A stretch of 64,000 nt of DNA. It comes from Lachnospira eligens (GTDB taxonomy: Bacteria; Bacillota; Clostridia; Lachnospirales; Lachnospiraceae). Positions within the stretch are counted from its first letter, which is position 1. Each line of letters opens with the position of its first letter. Location of the stretch: the NCBI RefSeq assembly GCF_009680455.1, contig NZ_WKRD01000003.1, positions 1-64,000 on the forward strand, written 5' to 3'. Made by a program: the position numbers and the translations under genes. The notes beneath the pieces were generated by a model. The model was not told where the DNA came from, did not search any database, and saw nothing but the letters and a program-made list of their open reading frames with translations. Positions 51,595 through 60,695 of the stretch are shown piece after piece.

Positions 51595-52995
51595 TTAACA
51601 TTTAGTTAAATCGATTTCCAGCTTTTTTAATTCTTTTAATTCTCTTATAGTAAAGTATCCGCATACGATAGCAGCGGCAGCGTCTGCTATAGGTCCGGCA
51701 TACATAACACCGTCAATTCCCATGAATATAGGAAATATAATGATAAGTGGCAGCAGGAAAATAATCTGCCTTGTAAGCGACATAAATACACCAAGCTGTG
51801 ATTTGCCAATTGAGTTAAAGAAACTGGAAGTTACAGGCTGGATGCCATTAACAATTGTCAGAAACATATATATTCTGAAATATCTTTCAGAGAATTTAAA
51901 GTACAGGTCACTTCCGTTTCCAAATATGCTGATAATCTGTCTTGGGAATATCTGGAAGCATGCAAATGCGATTAAAGACAGGGCAGAAGCTGCACCAAGT
52001 GAAAGAAGATAAGTTTTTCTTACACGTGCGTACTTCTTTGCACCATAGTTAAAACCTATAACAGGCTGTGTTCCCTGAGATATTCCGATAACAAATGACA
52101 TGAAAATCATATTAACTTTAGTTATAATTCCGGCGCAGGCAAGAGGAATGTCTCCACCGTATATTGATTGTGCGCCGTAGTGTGACAGCGTATTGTTCAT
52201 AACAATCTGTACAACGGTCATTGCAATCTGATTAAAGCAGGCACTTGCTCCAAGAATAAATATTTTCTTACAGTGGGCAGCAGATACAATAAAACTTTCC
52301 CTGCTAAGTTTTATTGTCTTAAAATGAAACATATAACGCAGACTGATTGAAAATGAAATTATCTGGCCTGTAATTGTTGCAAGAGCAGCACCAGTCATTC
52401 CCATGTTAAAGACAAAGATAAACAATGGGTCAAGAATAGTATTTACTATGGCACCAGCAAGCATAGATATCATGGAATATCGTGGGCTTCCATCTGCGAG
52501 AATAAGCTTGCTCATACCAGTGTTTGCAATTAAGAATGGGAAGCCAAACGCAGTGATTCTTGTATATGCCTTTGCATAAGGAAGTACATCTTTAGTTGCA
52601 CCAAAGAATTTAAGCATAGGTGTTAAGAATATAGTGGTTACAAGGAACAGAAATATTCCAAACAATGCCATAAGCACAATACCATTGCCGGCATATTTTT
52701 CAGATTCGTTCTTTTCACCGGCACCAAGATACAGCGAGAAATTAGTCGCACTTCCTATACCGAGAAGAAGCGATATAGCTGTACATGTTGTTGAAAGTGG
52801 AAATGCAATATTAGTCGCAGCATTTCCAAGCATGCCGATTCCCTGGCCGATAAATATCTGGTCGACAATATTGTAAAGCGCTGTCACAAGCATTGAAATA
52901 ATGCATGGAATTGCAAAACCAACAAGCAGAGTGGATTCTTTTTTATATCCAAGCGGATTATCTTTTGTGTTCATAGTTGCTGACTGATTATTCAT
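51595..52995 (-). CDS. MATE-family multidrug efflux pump
   Basis: A 466-residue membrane protein with twelve predicted helices in two halves, typical of the MatE family (GFAIPCIISMLVTALYNIVDQIFIGQGIGMLG at the start, SFVIGISQGTQPVIGFNYGAKKYARV at the centre). It exports drugs or metabolites in exchange for sodium or protons. AAGAGGTTTTATT precedes the start. It is close behind the GGDEF gene in the same direction but with a 59-bp gap and no shared promoter seen. Confidence 0.92.
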   Translation of the reverse strand: MNNQSATMNTKDNPLGYKKESTLLVGFAIPCIISMLVTALYNIVDQIFIGQGIGMLGNAATNIAFPLSTTCTAISLLLGIGSATNFSLYLGAGEKNESEKYAGNGIVLMALFGIFLFLVTTIFLTPMLKFFGATKDVLPYAKAYTRITAFGFPFLIANTGMSKLILADGSPRYSMISMLAGAIVNTILDPLFIFVFNMGMTGAALATITGQIISFSISLRYMFHFKTIKLSRESFIVSAAHCKKIFILGASACFNQIAMTVVQIVMNNTLSHYGAQSIYGGDIPLACAGIITKVNMIFMSFVIGISQGTQPVIGFNYGAKKYARVRKTYLLSLGAASALSLIAFACFQIFPRQIISIFGNGSDLYFKFSERYFRIYMFLTIVNGIQPVTSSFFNSIGKSQLGVFMSLTRQIIFLLPLIIIFPIFMGIDGVMYAGPIADAAAAIVCGYFTIRELKELKKLEIDLTKC

Positions 52996-53126
52996 AATAA
53001 AACCTCTTAATTATTATACAATATTATTAAAAACTGATAATAGCATAATTGATATCATAACATATTATGTTAATAAATGTGTAGCCAGATTATTAAAATG
53101 TGCTGTTATATGCTTTGAGTTTGTGA

Positions 53127-53132
53127 TATAAT
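53127..53132 (+). promoter_or_regulatory. Promoter -10 of the sulfhydrylase gene
   Basis: TATAAT at 53,127-53,132 lies 36 bases before the ATG; the -35 region is weak. No SAM or T-box riboswitch is visible in the 172-bp gap to the MATE gene. Confidence 0.45.
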
Positions 53133-53167
53133 TCATGTCATGTAAACATATAAAGCCGGAGGGAAAT

Positions 53168-54451
53168 ATGGATAATTATTCAATTAACACAAAATGCGTC
53201 CAGGCAGGCTATACTCCTGGAAATGGTGAACCAAGACAGATTCCTATAATCCAGTCTACTACATTTAAGTATGATACAAGTGAGGATATGGGAAAACTTT
53301 TTGACCTTGAAGCAAGTGGATATTTCTACACAAGACTTCAGAATCCAACTAATGATTATGTGGCAGCTAAGATTGCAGCCCTTGAAGGTGGAAGTGCAGC
53401 AATGCTTACTTCATCAGGACAGGCAGCTAATTTCTTCGCTTTATTTAATATTTGCGAAGCTGGAAGCCATATAGTAGCATCATCTTCTATATATGGAGGA
53501 ACATTTAACCTTATTGATGTTACTTTGAAGAAGATGGGAATTGAAGCAACATTTGTTGACCCTGACTGCACAGAGGAAGAACTTAATGCAGCGTTCAAGG
53601 ACAACACAAGAGCAGTATTTGGTGAGACAATTGCCAATCCTGCACTTACAGTATTAGATATTGAAAAGTTTGCAAATGCAGCACATGCACACGGTGTACC
53701 ACTTATCGTCGATAATACATTCCCAACACCAGTTAATTGCAGACCAATTGAATGGGGAGCAGATATTGTAACACATTCAACAACTAAATATATGGACGGA
53801 CATGGAGCAGCAGTCGGTGGAGCTATTGTAGACAGCGGAAAGTTTGACTGGATGGCACATGCAGACAAGTTCCCTGGACTCTGCACACCTGATGAATCAT
53901 ATCATGGAATTACATATGCCGAGAAGTTCGGTAAAGAAGGCGCATTTATAACAAAATGTACTTCGCAGCTTATGAGAGATTTAGGTTGTATACAGTCTCC
54001 ACAGAATGCATTTATATTAAATCTTGGTCTTGAATCACTTCATGTGCGTATGCCAAGACATGTTGAAAACGGACAGGCTGTTGCAGAATTTCTTGAGAAG
54101 CAGGATAAGGTTGAATTCGTTAATTATCCGGGACTTCCTTCTAACAAGTACTATGAGACAGCTAAGAAGTACATGCCAGATGGCGGCTGCGGAGTAGTTT
54201 CATTCGAGTTAAAGGGTGGAAGAGAGGCTGCAGAGAAGTTTATGAAGAATCTGAAGCTTGCAGCTATCGAAACTCATGTAGCAGATGCGAGAACATGCTG
54301 CCTTAACCCTGCAACATCAACACACAGACAGATGAATGATGAGCAGCTTAAAGCCGCTGGAATTCCAGCAGGACTTATCCGTATCTCATGTGGTCTTGAG
54401 GATAAGAAGGATCTGATAGCGGATATTGCACAGGCGCTGGAGGCTATATAA
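53168..54451 (+). CDS. metY: O-acetylhomoserine sulfhydrylase
   Basis: A 428-residue PLP enzyme of the Cys/Met metabolism family. The PLP lysine lies in HSTTKYMDGHGAAVGG, with PLP contacts in TSSGQAANFF and VDNTFPTP. It makes homocysteine (or methionine) from O-acetylhomoserine and sulfide for methionine synthesis; length fits MetY rather than the shorter cystathionine enzymes. CCGGAGGGAAAT precedes the ATG at 53,168; an in-frame ATG at 53,135 coincides with the predicted transcript start and is rejected. Confidence 0.93.
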   Translation: MDNYSINTKCVQAGYTPGNGEPRQIPIIQSTTFKYDTSEDMGKLFDLEASGYFYTRLQNPTNDYVAAKIAALEGGSAAMLTSSGQAANFFALFNICEAGSHIVASSSIYGGTFNLIDVTLKKMGIEATFVDPDCTEEELNAAFKDNTRAVFGETIANPALTVLDIEKFANAAHAHGVPLIVDNTFPTPVNCRPIEWGADIVTHSTTKYMDGHGAAVGGAIVDSGKFDWMAHADKFPGLCTPDESYHGITYAEKFGKEGAFITKCTSQLMRDLGCIQSPQNAFILNLGLESLHVRMPRHVENGQAVAEFLEKQDKVEFVNYPGLPSNKYYETAKKYMPDGGCGVVSFELKGGREAAEKFMKNLKLAAIETHVADARTCCLNPATSTHRQMNDEQLKAAGIPAGLIRISCGLEDKKDLIADIAQALEAI

Positions 54452-54519
54452 TTCTAATAGAGAATTAAAGTTACCAATAAATCTGGATAATTAAGAAATT
54501 GAAATGTTTTATATGAATA

Positions 54520-54576
54520 AAGTCGTTAAAATGATGAGATTATTATAAATAAAAACCATCATTTTAACGACTTTTT
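54520..54576 (+). terminator. Terminator after metY
   Basis: A 17-bp perfect stem (54,520-54,536 with 54,557-54,573) with an AT-rich loop is followed by a T run. Confidence 0.88.
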
Positions 54577-54655
54577 GTTTACAATAAAATGTGTACATGG
54601 TACACTCGGATTATGAAAAGTCATTATTTATCAAGGACTGAAAGGAAGTGACACA

Positions 54656-55192
54656 ATGTTTGCATTAAAAGATTATATTACATCTGAGGATATTAAGAAT
54701 CTGCGAAAGAATCTTGGACTGACACAGAAAGAATTTGCCAGTCTTGTAGGAACATCAAAACCGACAATAGAACGATGGGAAAAAGAAAATGCTAAGATTA
54801 CAGGTCCAATTGTTTTACTTTCTAAGATGATTAATGATTATCCTGATTATGTGAACAGACTGATAATACCGGAGAAAGAATTTCCTGTCAGAATGTTTTA
54901 TATGTATAAGGATGACATCTGTACACTGATAGATGTTGATGACGCAAAGCAGCTTGTGAGAATAAAGAATTATACAGACAAGCTGATGTTTCGTGCATTT
55001 GGCGTTAATGAAGATCCTGATTACAATGACTATAAGGAATTTCTTGAGTCAAGATGTTTTCCAAGAACAAGAGATAAGATGAAGCTTGTGCTGGAGGATA
55101 TCGGACTTCCGTTTTATGACACATTTATGATAATAGAAAAGACGCAGGGGCGTATGGCAGAGGACGATTTCTGGATAAGAATAGAGAAGTAG
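54656..55192 (+). CDS. Xre-family partner of the HipA-like kinase
   Basis: A 178-residue protein with an Xre helix-turn-helix (about 12-60; LRKNLGLTQKEFASLVGTSKPTIERWEKE) followed by a ~100-residue domain (PVRMFYMYKDDICTLIDVD, FLESRCFPRTRDKMKLVLEDIGLPFYDTF). This second domain has the sort of compact beta/alpha layout that HipS-like or HipA N-terminal subdomains have, but homology is unproven. AAAGGAAGTGACACA precedes the start. The kinase gene follows 17 bases later. It is the presumptive antitoxin and autoregulator. Confidence 0.75.
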   Translation: MFALKDYITSEDIKNLRKNLGLTQKEFASLVGTSKPTIERWEKENAKITGPIVLLSKMINDYPDYVNRLIIPEKEFPVRMFYMYKDDICTLIDVDDAKQLVRIKNYTDKLMFRAFGVNEDPDYNDYKEFLESRCFPRTRDKMKLVLEDIGLPFYDTFMIIEKTQGRMAEDDFWIRIEK

Positions 55193-55209
55193 ATGATGGA
55201 GGAATGTTT

Positions 55210-56019
55210 ATGGTCGAACTTTTTGAACAGAATATAAGAACCAATACCCGACAGTCATCTAAGGGAAATCAGTTAAAATGGGAAAACGAAAGCATATGGT
55301 ATAAAGCTGATTATACTGGATACGAGGGGTTAGCGGAATATGTTATATCACATTTATTAAAGTATACTAATCTTAATGAAGACGAGTATGTATTATATGA
55401 ACCGGAACAGATTAAATATAAAAGACAGATATATAATGGAGTCAGGAGCAGAGCTTTTATAGATGGCGACTGGCAAATAATTACATTGGAGAGATTATTT
55501 AAAAATGTATATAATGAAAGTCTTACAAGTGTTTTGTGGCATATGAGTGATGTGAAGGAAAGGCTTGAATTTCTTGTAAATGCTATAAAGAATATAACAG
55601 GTCTTAATAATTGGGGTGAGTATATATGCAGACTATTTACAATAGACGCATTTTTCCTAAATGAGGACAGGCATATGCATAATATTGCTGTCTTGATGAA
55701 TGGAAAAGGTGATTATAAATATTGTCCGGTGTTTGATAATGGTGCAGGGCTTCTGTCAGATACAACAATGGATTATCCAATGGAACAGGATATATATCAG
55801 ATGATATCAGAAGTTAAGAGCAAGAGCGTAAGTCAGAATTTTGATGAGCAGCTTGATGTGGCCGAAAATTTATACGGACAGAATCTGCAATTCCTATTTA
55901 CTAAAAAGAATGTAAGCGATATAGTTAATAACGCAGATATGTATCCACAGGAAGAAAGAAAAAGGGTGGAGTTAATCATATACAGTCAGATGAACAAGTA
56001 CAAATATTTATTTAGATAA
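55210..56019 (+). CDS. HipA-like kinase without the N-terminal domain
   Basis: A 269-residue protein with the HipA C-terminal kinase core: WYKADYTGYEGLAEYVISHLL (phosphate and ATP-binding segment), FLNEDRHMHNIAVL (catalytic Asp and Asn) and CPVFDNGAGLLSD (metal-binding Asp, DFG equivalent). It is far shorter than HipA (about 440 residues), lacking the N-terminal lid region, so resembles HipT/CtkA-like minimal kinases. The ATG at 55,210 is seven bases after GGAGG. Targets could include aminoacyl-tRNA synthetases as for HipA. Confidence 0.78.
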   Translation: MVELFEQNIRTNTRQSSKGNQLKWENESIWYKADYTGYEGLAEYVISHLLKYTNLNEDEYVLYEPEQIKYKRQIYNGVRSRAFIDGDWQIITLERLFKNVYNESLTSVLWHMSDVKERLEFLVNAIKNITGLNNWGEYICRLFTIDAFFLNEDRHMHNIAVLMNGKGDYKYCPVFDNGAGLLSDTTMDYPMEQDIYQMISEVKSKSVSQNFDEQLDVAENLYGQNLQFLFTKKNVSDIVNNADMYPQEERKRVELIIYSQMNKYKYLFR

Positions 56020-56031
56020 GGAGCAATTATT

Positions 56032-56334
56032 ATGGTAAAGCATGTTATTTTATGGAAATTAAAGGACGAGCTTGCAGGAGAAGAAAAAGAGCAGGTTAAG
56101 GCAGGTATTAAGGAAGGACTTGAAGGTCTTGCAGGACAGATTCCGGGGCTTATAGAGGTAAAAGTAAGAACAGAGTGTCTTCCAAGTTCTACAGCAGATG
56201 TAATGTTAGACACAACATTTGACAGCGTGGAAAGTTTAAAGGGTTATGCCGTACATCCTAAGCATGTGGCAGTTGCAGACAGCAAGGTAAGACCTTACAC
56301 AGCAGTAAGGTCATGCATGGATTACGAAATATAG
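56032..56334 (+). CDS. Dabb (stress-responsive A/B barrel) protein
   Basis: A 100-residue dimeric alpha/beta barrel protein. Typical Dabb sequence MVKHVILWKLKDE at the start, PGLIEVKVRTE, MLDTTFDSVESLKGYAVHPKHVAVADSKVRPYTAVRSCMDYE at the end. The family lacks a fixed function; some are polyketide cyclases or monooxygenases. AAGGAGCAATTATT precedes the start, 12 bases after the kinase stop; this may be chance adjacency. Confidence 0.85.
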   Translation: MVKHVILWKLKDELAGEEKEQVKAGIKEGLEGLAGQIPGLIEVKVRTECLPSSTADVMLDTTFDSVESLKGYAVHPKHVAVADSKVRPYTAVRSCMDYEI

Positions 56335-56344
56335 GAGAAGGAAA

Positions 56345-56764
56345 ATGTTTAATACTCCAACAGATTGTTACAATTATATAATTGAGAATGACCTTGAAAT
56401 GCCAGTGCTTGGAGCGATGATGAATCATGTTGGCGGATATTCAATAGCAGAGATTGCTGATGGAAGATTCCATAACAGAGACGGAGCAGTCTCATTTTCA
56501 TCGCCGGGCTACAAGATAAACATTCCTGTTACTGATGATGAAATAGTTACGGCAGTGCTTAATGGACTGTATGTAAGTGCATTTATATCAAGAAATCAGG
56601 ATAAGTACCAGATTCATTTTCTTGTATCGGGATATCCTGTCGATATGAAATGCCGCTACGAGGAGCATATTGCAAAAGGTGTGGTAAAATACATGATAAT
56701 GTCTACTATTGTTGCATGCAGATTAGACAGCGAGAAAAAGCTGAAAGAATATATAGCAGATTAA
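56345..56764 (+). CDS. Hypothetical protein
   Basis: A 139-residue soluble protein (SPGYKINIPVTDDEIVTAVLNGLYVSAFISRNQDKYQIHFLVSGYPVDMKCRYEEHIAKG) of mixed alpha/beta composition. GGAGAAGGAAA precedes the ATG, ten bases after the Dabb stop, so the two are co-transcribed. A terminator follows. I do not recognise the family. Confidence 0.7.
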   Translation: MFNTPTDCYNYIIENDLEMPVLGAMMNHVGGYSIAEIADGRFHNRDGAVSFSSPGYKINIPVTDDEIVTAVLNGLYVSAFISRNQDKYQIHFLVSGYPVDMKCRYEEHIAKGVVKYMIMSTIVACRLDSEKKLKEYIAD

Positions 56765-56766
56765 AT

Positions 56767-56827
56767 AAGAGAGCCAGGATATACGGACTGACAATGGGGT
56801 TGAAGTTCGTATATACCGGCTCTCTTT
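56767..56827 (+). terminator. Terminator after the Dabb operon
   Basis: AAGAGAGCC (56,767-56,775) pairs with GGCTCTCTT (56,818-56,826), with inner TATACG/CGTATA pairing, followed by T. The following 220 bp to 57,049 contain only AT-rich, promoter-like sequence (TATAAT at about 56,995). Confidence 0.82.
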
Positions 56828-57049
56828 ATGAGGGGGAAAAATGTTTTTTAAACATCCGATGGCTGCTGCATTGGGAGATTAGACAGCCATCTTTTTTATG
56901 AAAAAGTTTGTCTGTTGTCTTTCGACATTGTTAATATTAAATGGGAAATGTGAAAATGAGTTGGAAAGTTTGTGAGAATTTTGTGAACAGTGCTATAATA
57001 AATGGCATTGAAATTATGAAAATACTTAAATAATGGAGGACACATTTAC

Positions 57050-58234
57050 GTGAAAGAGTTAAGTAACAGATCAGCAAATTTTACAGACTCTGTCATCAGA
57101 AGAATGACAAGAGTTGCTAATAAATATGGTGCAGTTAATTTATCACAGGGATTTCCTGATTTTGACCCACCAAAGGCTATAACAGACAGGCTTGCAAGAG
57201 TTGCAGGCGAAGGACCTCATCAGTATGCATTGACATGGGGAGCTAAGAATTTCAGAGATGCAGTTGCTAAGAAATATGAACATTTTTCTGGTGTTAAGAT
57301 TGATCCTGAGACAGAGATTGTTGTCACATGCGGAAGTACAGAGGCAATGATGGCTACAATGCTTAGCATTACTAATCCGGGTGACAAGGTTGTAATATTC
57401 TCGCCTTTTTATGAGAATTACGGTGCAGATACAATTCTTTCAGGCGCAGAGCCGATATATGTTCCATTAGTTCCACCAGAATTTCATTTTGATAAGGAAA
57501 AGTTAGAAGATGCATTCAGACAGGGCGCTAAGGCATTAATTCTGTGTAATCCTTCCAACCCATGCGGTAAGGTGTTTACAATGGAGGAAATGCAGACAAT
57601 TGCTGAACTTGCTAAGAAATATGACGCATATGTTGTTACAGATGAAGTGTATGAGCATATTGTGTATGCACCGTATAAGCATATTTACATGCAGTCGCTT
57701 GAGGGTATGAGAGAAAGAACGATAGTGTGCAATTCGCTGTCTAAGACATACTCAATAACAGGCTGGAGATTAGGTTATGTTATTGCTAACCCACAGATAA
57801 TCGACAGAGTTAAAAAGGTACATGATTTCCTTACAGTTGGTGCAGCCGCACCATTGATGGAGGCAGCAGTTGTGGGATTAGAGTTTGGTGATGGCTATTA
57901 TGATGAACTTGCCGCACATTATGCACATATGAAAGAGGTATTTGTAGGTGGTCTTAAGAAGCTGGGATTAAAATACACAGACCCACAGGGGGCATATTAT
58001 GTGCTTGTTGATGTGAGTGAATTCGGAGTTAAAGATGATGTGAAATTTTGCGAATGGATGGCACAGTTCGTTGGTGTGGCGGCAGTTCCGGGTTCAAGCT
58101 TTTTCAGGGAAGATGTGCATAATCTTGTGAGATTTCATTTCGCAAAGCAGGACGATACACTTAATGAAGCAATAAAGAGACTGGCAACACTTAAAGAAAA
58201 AGCGATGAATGCCAAGAATGTGGACTGGAGATAA
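57050..58234 (+). CDS. Class I/II aminotransferase (aspartate/aromatic type)
   Basis: A 394-residue PLP aminotransferase. The PLP lysine is in NSLSKTYSITGWRLGY; NPSNPCGKVF and TDEVYEHIVY supply the asparagine and aspartate/tyrosine contacts, and HFAKQDD near the end carries the substrate-carboxylate arginine (LVRFHF). It transfers amino groups between an amino acid and 2-oxoglutarate; exact specificity is unresolved. It starts with GTG behind AATGGAGG. The VanZ-RDD gene follows within four bases. Confidence 0.93.
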   Translation: MKELSNRSANFTDSVIRRMTRVANKYGAVNLSQGFPDFDPPKAITDRLARVAGEGPHQYALTWGAKNFRDAVAKKYEHFSGVKIDPETEIVVTCGSTEAMMATMLSITNPGDKVVIFSPFYENYGADTILSGAEPIYVPLVPPEFHFDKEKLEDAFRQGAKALILCNPSNPCGKVFTMEEMQTIAELAKKYDAYVVTDEVYEHIVYAPYKHIYMQSLEGMRERTIVCNSLSKTYSITGWRLGYVIANPQIIDRVKKVHDFLTVGAAAPLMEAAVVGLEFGDGYYDELAAHYAHMKEVFVGGLKKLGLKYTDPQGAYYVLVDVSEFGVKDDVKFCEWMAQFVGVAAVPGSSFFREDVHNLVRFHFAKQDDTLNEAIKRLATLKEKAMNAKNVDWR

Positions 58235-58237
58235 TTC

Positions 58238-59452
58238 ATGGAAATATACTTAAAACCGATAATTTCAGCGTGTTATGTGTTCCCGGTTCTTGCCGTGCTT
58301 TTCACACTGCCATATATAATATACGAATATCATAAATATGGCTCAATACTTGTAATAAGAACAGGGGTTGTGTACACATTTATATTCTACATGCTTACCT
58401 CATATTTTATGACAGTGCTTCCGCTGCCTCCGATTGATTCAGTGACACCGGATTCGGCATGTATGCTGTTGGTGCCATTTGACGCAGTAAGAAGAGTTGT
58501 TGCTACTGTGAATATTACTTTATCGAATCCGGCAACATATATTAATCTGTTCAAATGTGGTGACTTCTGGCAGATTGCTTTCAATATTCTGCTGTTAGTG
58601 CCATTTGGTGTGTATCTGAGATACTATTTTAAGAGAAAATGGTGGCAGGTGCTTATAATGTCATTCTGCTACAGCCTGTTTTTTGAGCTTACGCAGTTGT
58701 CAGGCTTGTATGGAATATATCCTTATCCATACAGATTCTTTGAAGTGGACGATCTGATATGTAACACACTTGGAGGAATGGTGGGCTTCTGGGTTGCGCC
58801 GGCGGTTGTTTTCATGCTTCCAAAGCGTGACAGAATGGATGAGGTTGCTTACAACAGAGGACAGATTGTGTCGGAATTCAGAAGAATAATAGCATGGGCG
58901 TTGGATATGCTTGTGATAATGGCTCCGGTTGCCGTATTTTTTGCAATAGATAAAGAAAAGTTTATGAATGCTGTGTACGATGTAAGATATCTGGTTGTCA
59001 TAGCTGTATATATAGTTATTGCATTTACAATAGTTACAGCAGTTACTAAGGGAAGAACTATAGGCAAGGCACTTGTTAATATAAGACTAGTGAGGGCAGA
59101 TAGTAAGAAAACTGATAACAAGACTGCTGATTACGAAGCTGAGAATATTGAGGCTGATACTCACAGGAGAGTGAATGTTTTCAGGCTTATGGGAAGATAT
59201 TTTATTCTGTATGTTTTAAGCCTGCCTTCTCCTGTATATGCATATAATCTTTATCATGTGGCACTTAAGGCTGATGGTTGGAGATTCTCTGTCAGTATAG
59301 CAGTATGTCTATTGTGCCTTATGGTTACGGCATATTTTGCGATAGATTTCATATTATGTCTGTTCAGCAGCACACGGCAGATGTTCTATGACAGGGTGAT
59401 GGGAATTACTCATGTCAATATGGTGAAGCAGAAGGAAAAGATATCAAAATAA
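58238..59452 (+). CDS. VanZ-RDD fusion membrane protein
   Basis: A 404-residue membrane protein with two domains. VanZ-like (about 1-190) has YIIYEYHKYGSILVIRTGVVY, NILLLVPFGVYLRYYF and FFELTQLSGLYGIYPYPYRFFEVDDLICNTLGG. An RDD domain (about 210-390) has FRRIIAWALDMLVIMAPVAVFF, the Arg-Asp-Asp type first helix, and TKGRTIGKALVNIRLV. VanZ relatives give low-level glycopeptide and amphiphile resistance; RDD proteins are transport-like. It starts three bases after the aminotransferase stop. Confidence 0.88.
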   Translation: MEIYLKPIISACYVFPVLAVLFTLPYIIYEYHKYGSILVIRTGVVYTFIFYMLTSYFMTVLPLPPIDSVTPDSACMLLVPFDAVRRVVATVNITLSNPATYINLFKCGDFWQIAFNILLLVPFGVYLRYYFKRKWWQVLIMSFCYSLFFELTQLSGLYGIYPYPYRFFEVDDLICNTLGGMVGFWVAPAVVFMLPKRDRMDEVAYNRGQIVSEFRRIIAWALDMLVIMAPVAVFFAIDKEKFMNAVYDVRYLVVIAVYIVIAFTIVTAVTKGRTIGKALVNIRLVRADSKKTDNKTADYEAENIEADTHRRVNVFRLMGRYFILYVLSLPSPVYAYNLYHVALKADGWRFSVSIAVCLLCLMVTAYFAIDFILCLFSSTRQMFYDRVMGITHVNMVKQKEKISK

Positions 59453-59488
59453 ATTGAAAAACATAACAAAATAAACTCAAAAAATACA

Positions 59489-59517
59489 TTGACATGTTAG
59501 AACTGACATGTTAGTAT
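59489..59517 (+). promoter_or_regulatory. Promoter/operator of the hexuronate operon
   Basis: TTGACA (59,489-59,494), a 17-base spacer and TAGTAT (59,512-59,517) lie 72 bases before uxuA. An 11-bp direct repeat TGACATGTTAG occurs at 59,490-59,500 and 59,504-59,514, overlapping the -35 and -10. Each copy contains the palindrome ACATGT. It is a probable operator for the GntR regulator encoded at the end of the operon. Confidence 0.6.
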
Positions 59518-59588
59518 ACACATAGCAAATAATTATGCAAATATAGTACAGAATAATAATGTTGTTATGTAAAAGGAGGATTTTTGTT

Positions 59589-60656
59589 ATGGATATGACA
59601 TTGAGATGGTATGGACCAGGATACGACAGCGTAACACTTAAGCAGATCAGACAGATTCCAGGTGTAAAGAATGTTATTACAACGCTTTTTGGTAAGCAGG
59701 CTGGGGAGCGGTGGCTTCCAGAGGAAATAGCGGAGCTTAAAAGGATTGTTGAAGATGCCGGGTTGGGAATCGCTGGTATTGAATCTGTTAATGTGTCAGA
59801 TGATATTAAGATTGGCACAGCTAAGGCAGATGAGCACATTGACAATTATATAAAGACTCTGCAGGCTCTTGGAGAAGCGGATATTCATGTGGTATGTTAC
59901 AATTTTATGCCTGTATTTGACTGGACACGATCAGAACTTGCAAGAGAAAGAGCTGATGGTTCAACGGTGCTTGCATATAATCAGGATACAGTTGATATGA
60001 TTGATCCGGAGCATATGAAGGAATCAGTTGCAAAGATGTCTAATGGATTCGTAATGCCAGGATGGGAACCAGAGCGTCTTGACAGATTAAAAGAACTTTT
60101 TGAAATGTATAAAGATGTTGACGCAGAGAAACTGTTTAATAATCTGGTATATTTTCTGGAAGCAATTGGTCCAGTATGTGAGAAGTATGATATAAAGATG
60201 GGTATTCATCCGGATGATCCTGCATGGCCTATATTTGGGCTTCCAAGAATTATGACAGGTAAGGATTCTGTTACAAAACTTCTTGATGCTGTAAATAAAC
60301 CATATAACGGAATAACACTTTGTACGGGTTCATTTGGCTCTAACCAGAATAATGATATTTGTGAGATTATCAAGGCGTGCAGAGGAAGAATACCATTTGC
60401 ACATGTGAGAAACCTTAAATATAATTCACCTAGGGATTTTGAAGAAGCAGCACATTTATCATCTGATGGTTCTATGGATATGTATAAGATTATGAAAACA
60501 TTATATGATACAGGTTTTGACGGCATTATAAGACCTGACCATGGAAGAATGATATGGGATGAGGTGGCTATGCCAGGTTATGGTTTATATGACAGGGCTT
60601 TAGGTGCAACATACCTTAATGGCTTATGGGAAGCTATTGATAAATCATCAAAGTAA
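59589..60656 (+). CDS. uxuA: Mannonate dehydratase
   Basis: A 355-residue enzyme of the UxuA family that dehydrates D-mannonate to 2-keto-3-deoxygluconate. Family landmarks: MTLRWYGPGYDSVTLKQIRQIPGV, GIESVNVSDDIKIG, MGIHPDDPAWPIFGLPRI and IRPDHGR, with the metal-binding histidines and cysteine (LCTGS). AAGGAGGATTTTTGTT precedes the ATG at 59,589. It is the first gene of an uxuA-uxuB-gntR unit for glucuronate breakdown, the monomer from pectin or hemicellulose side chains. Confidence 0.95.
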   Translation: MDMTLRWYGPGYDSVTLKQIRQIPGVKNVITTLFGKQAGERWLPEEIAELKRIVEDAGLGIAGIESVNVSDDIKIGTAKADEHIDNYIKTLQALGEADIHVVCYNFMPVFDWTRSELARERADGSTVLAYNQDTVDMIDPEHMKESVAKMSNGFVMPGWEPERLDRLKELFEMYKDVDAEKLFNNLVYFLEAIGPVCEKYDIKMGIHPDDPAWPIFGLPRIMTGKDSVTKLLDAVNKPYNGITLCTGSFGSNQNNDICEIIKACRGRIPFAHVRNLKYNSPRDFEEAAHLSSDGSMDMYKIMKTLYDTGFDGIIRPDHGRMIWDEVAMPGYGLYDRALGATYLNGLWEAIDKSSK

Positions 60657-60695
60657 TTATTAACATTGGGTTTTTATGACATAATGGAGGATATT

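Noticed and set aside
53000..53167. SAM or T-box riboswitch before the sulfhydrylase gene
   Set aside because: No conserved core helices or terminator/antiterminator pair could be seen in the AT-rich gap.
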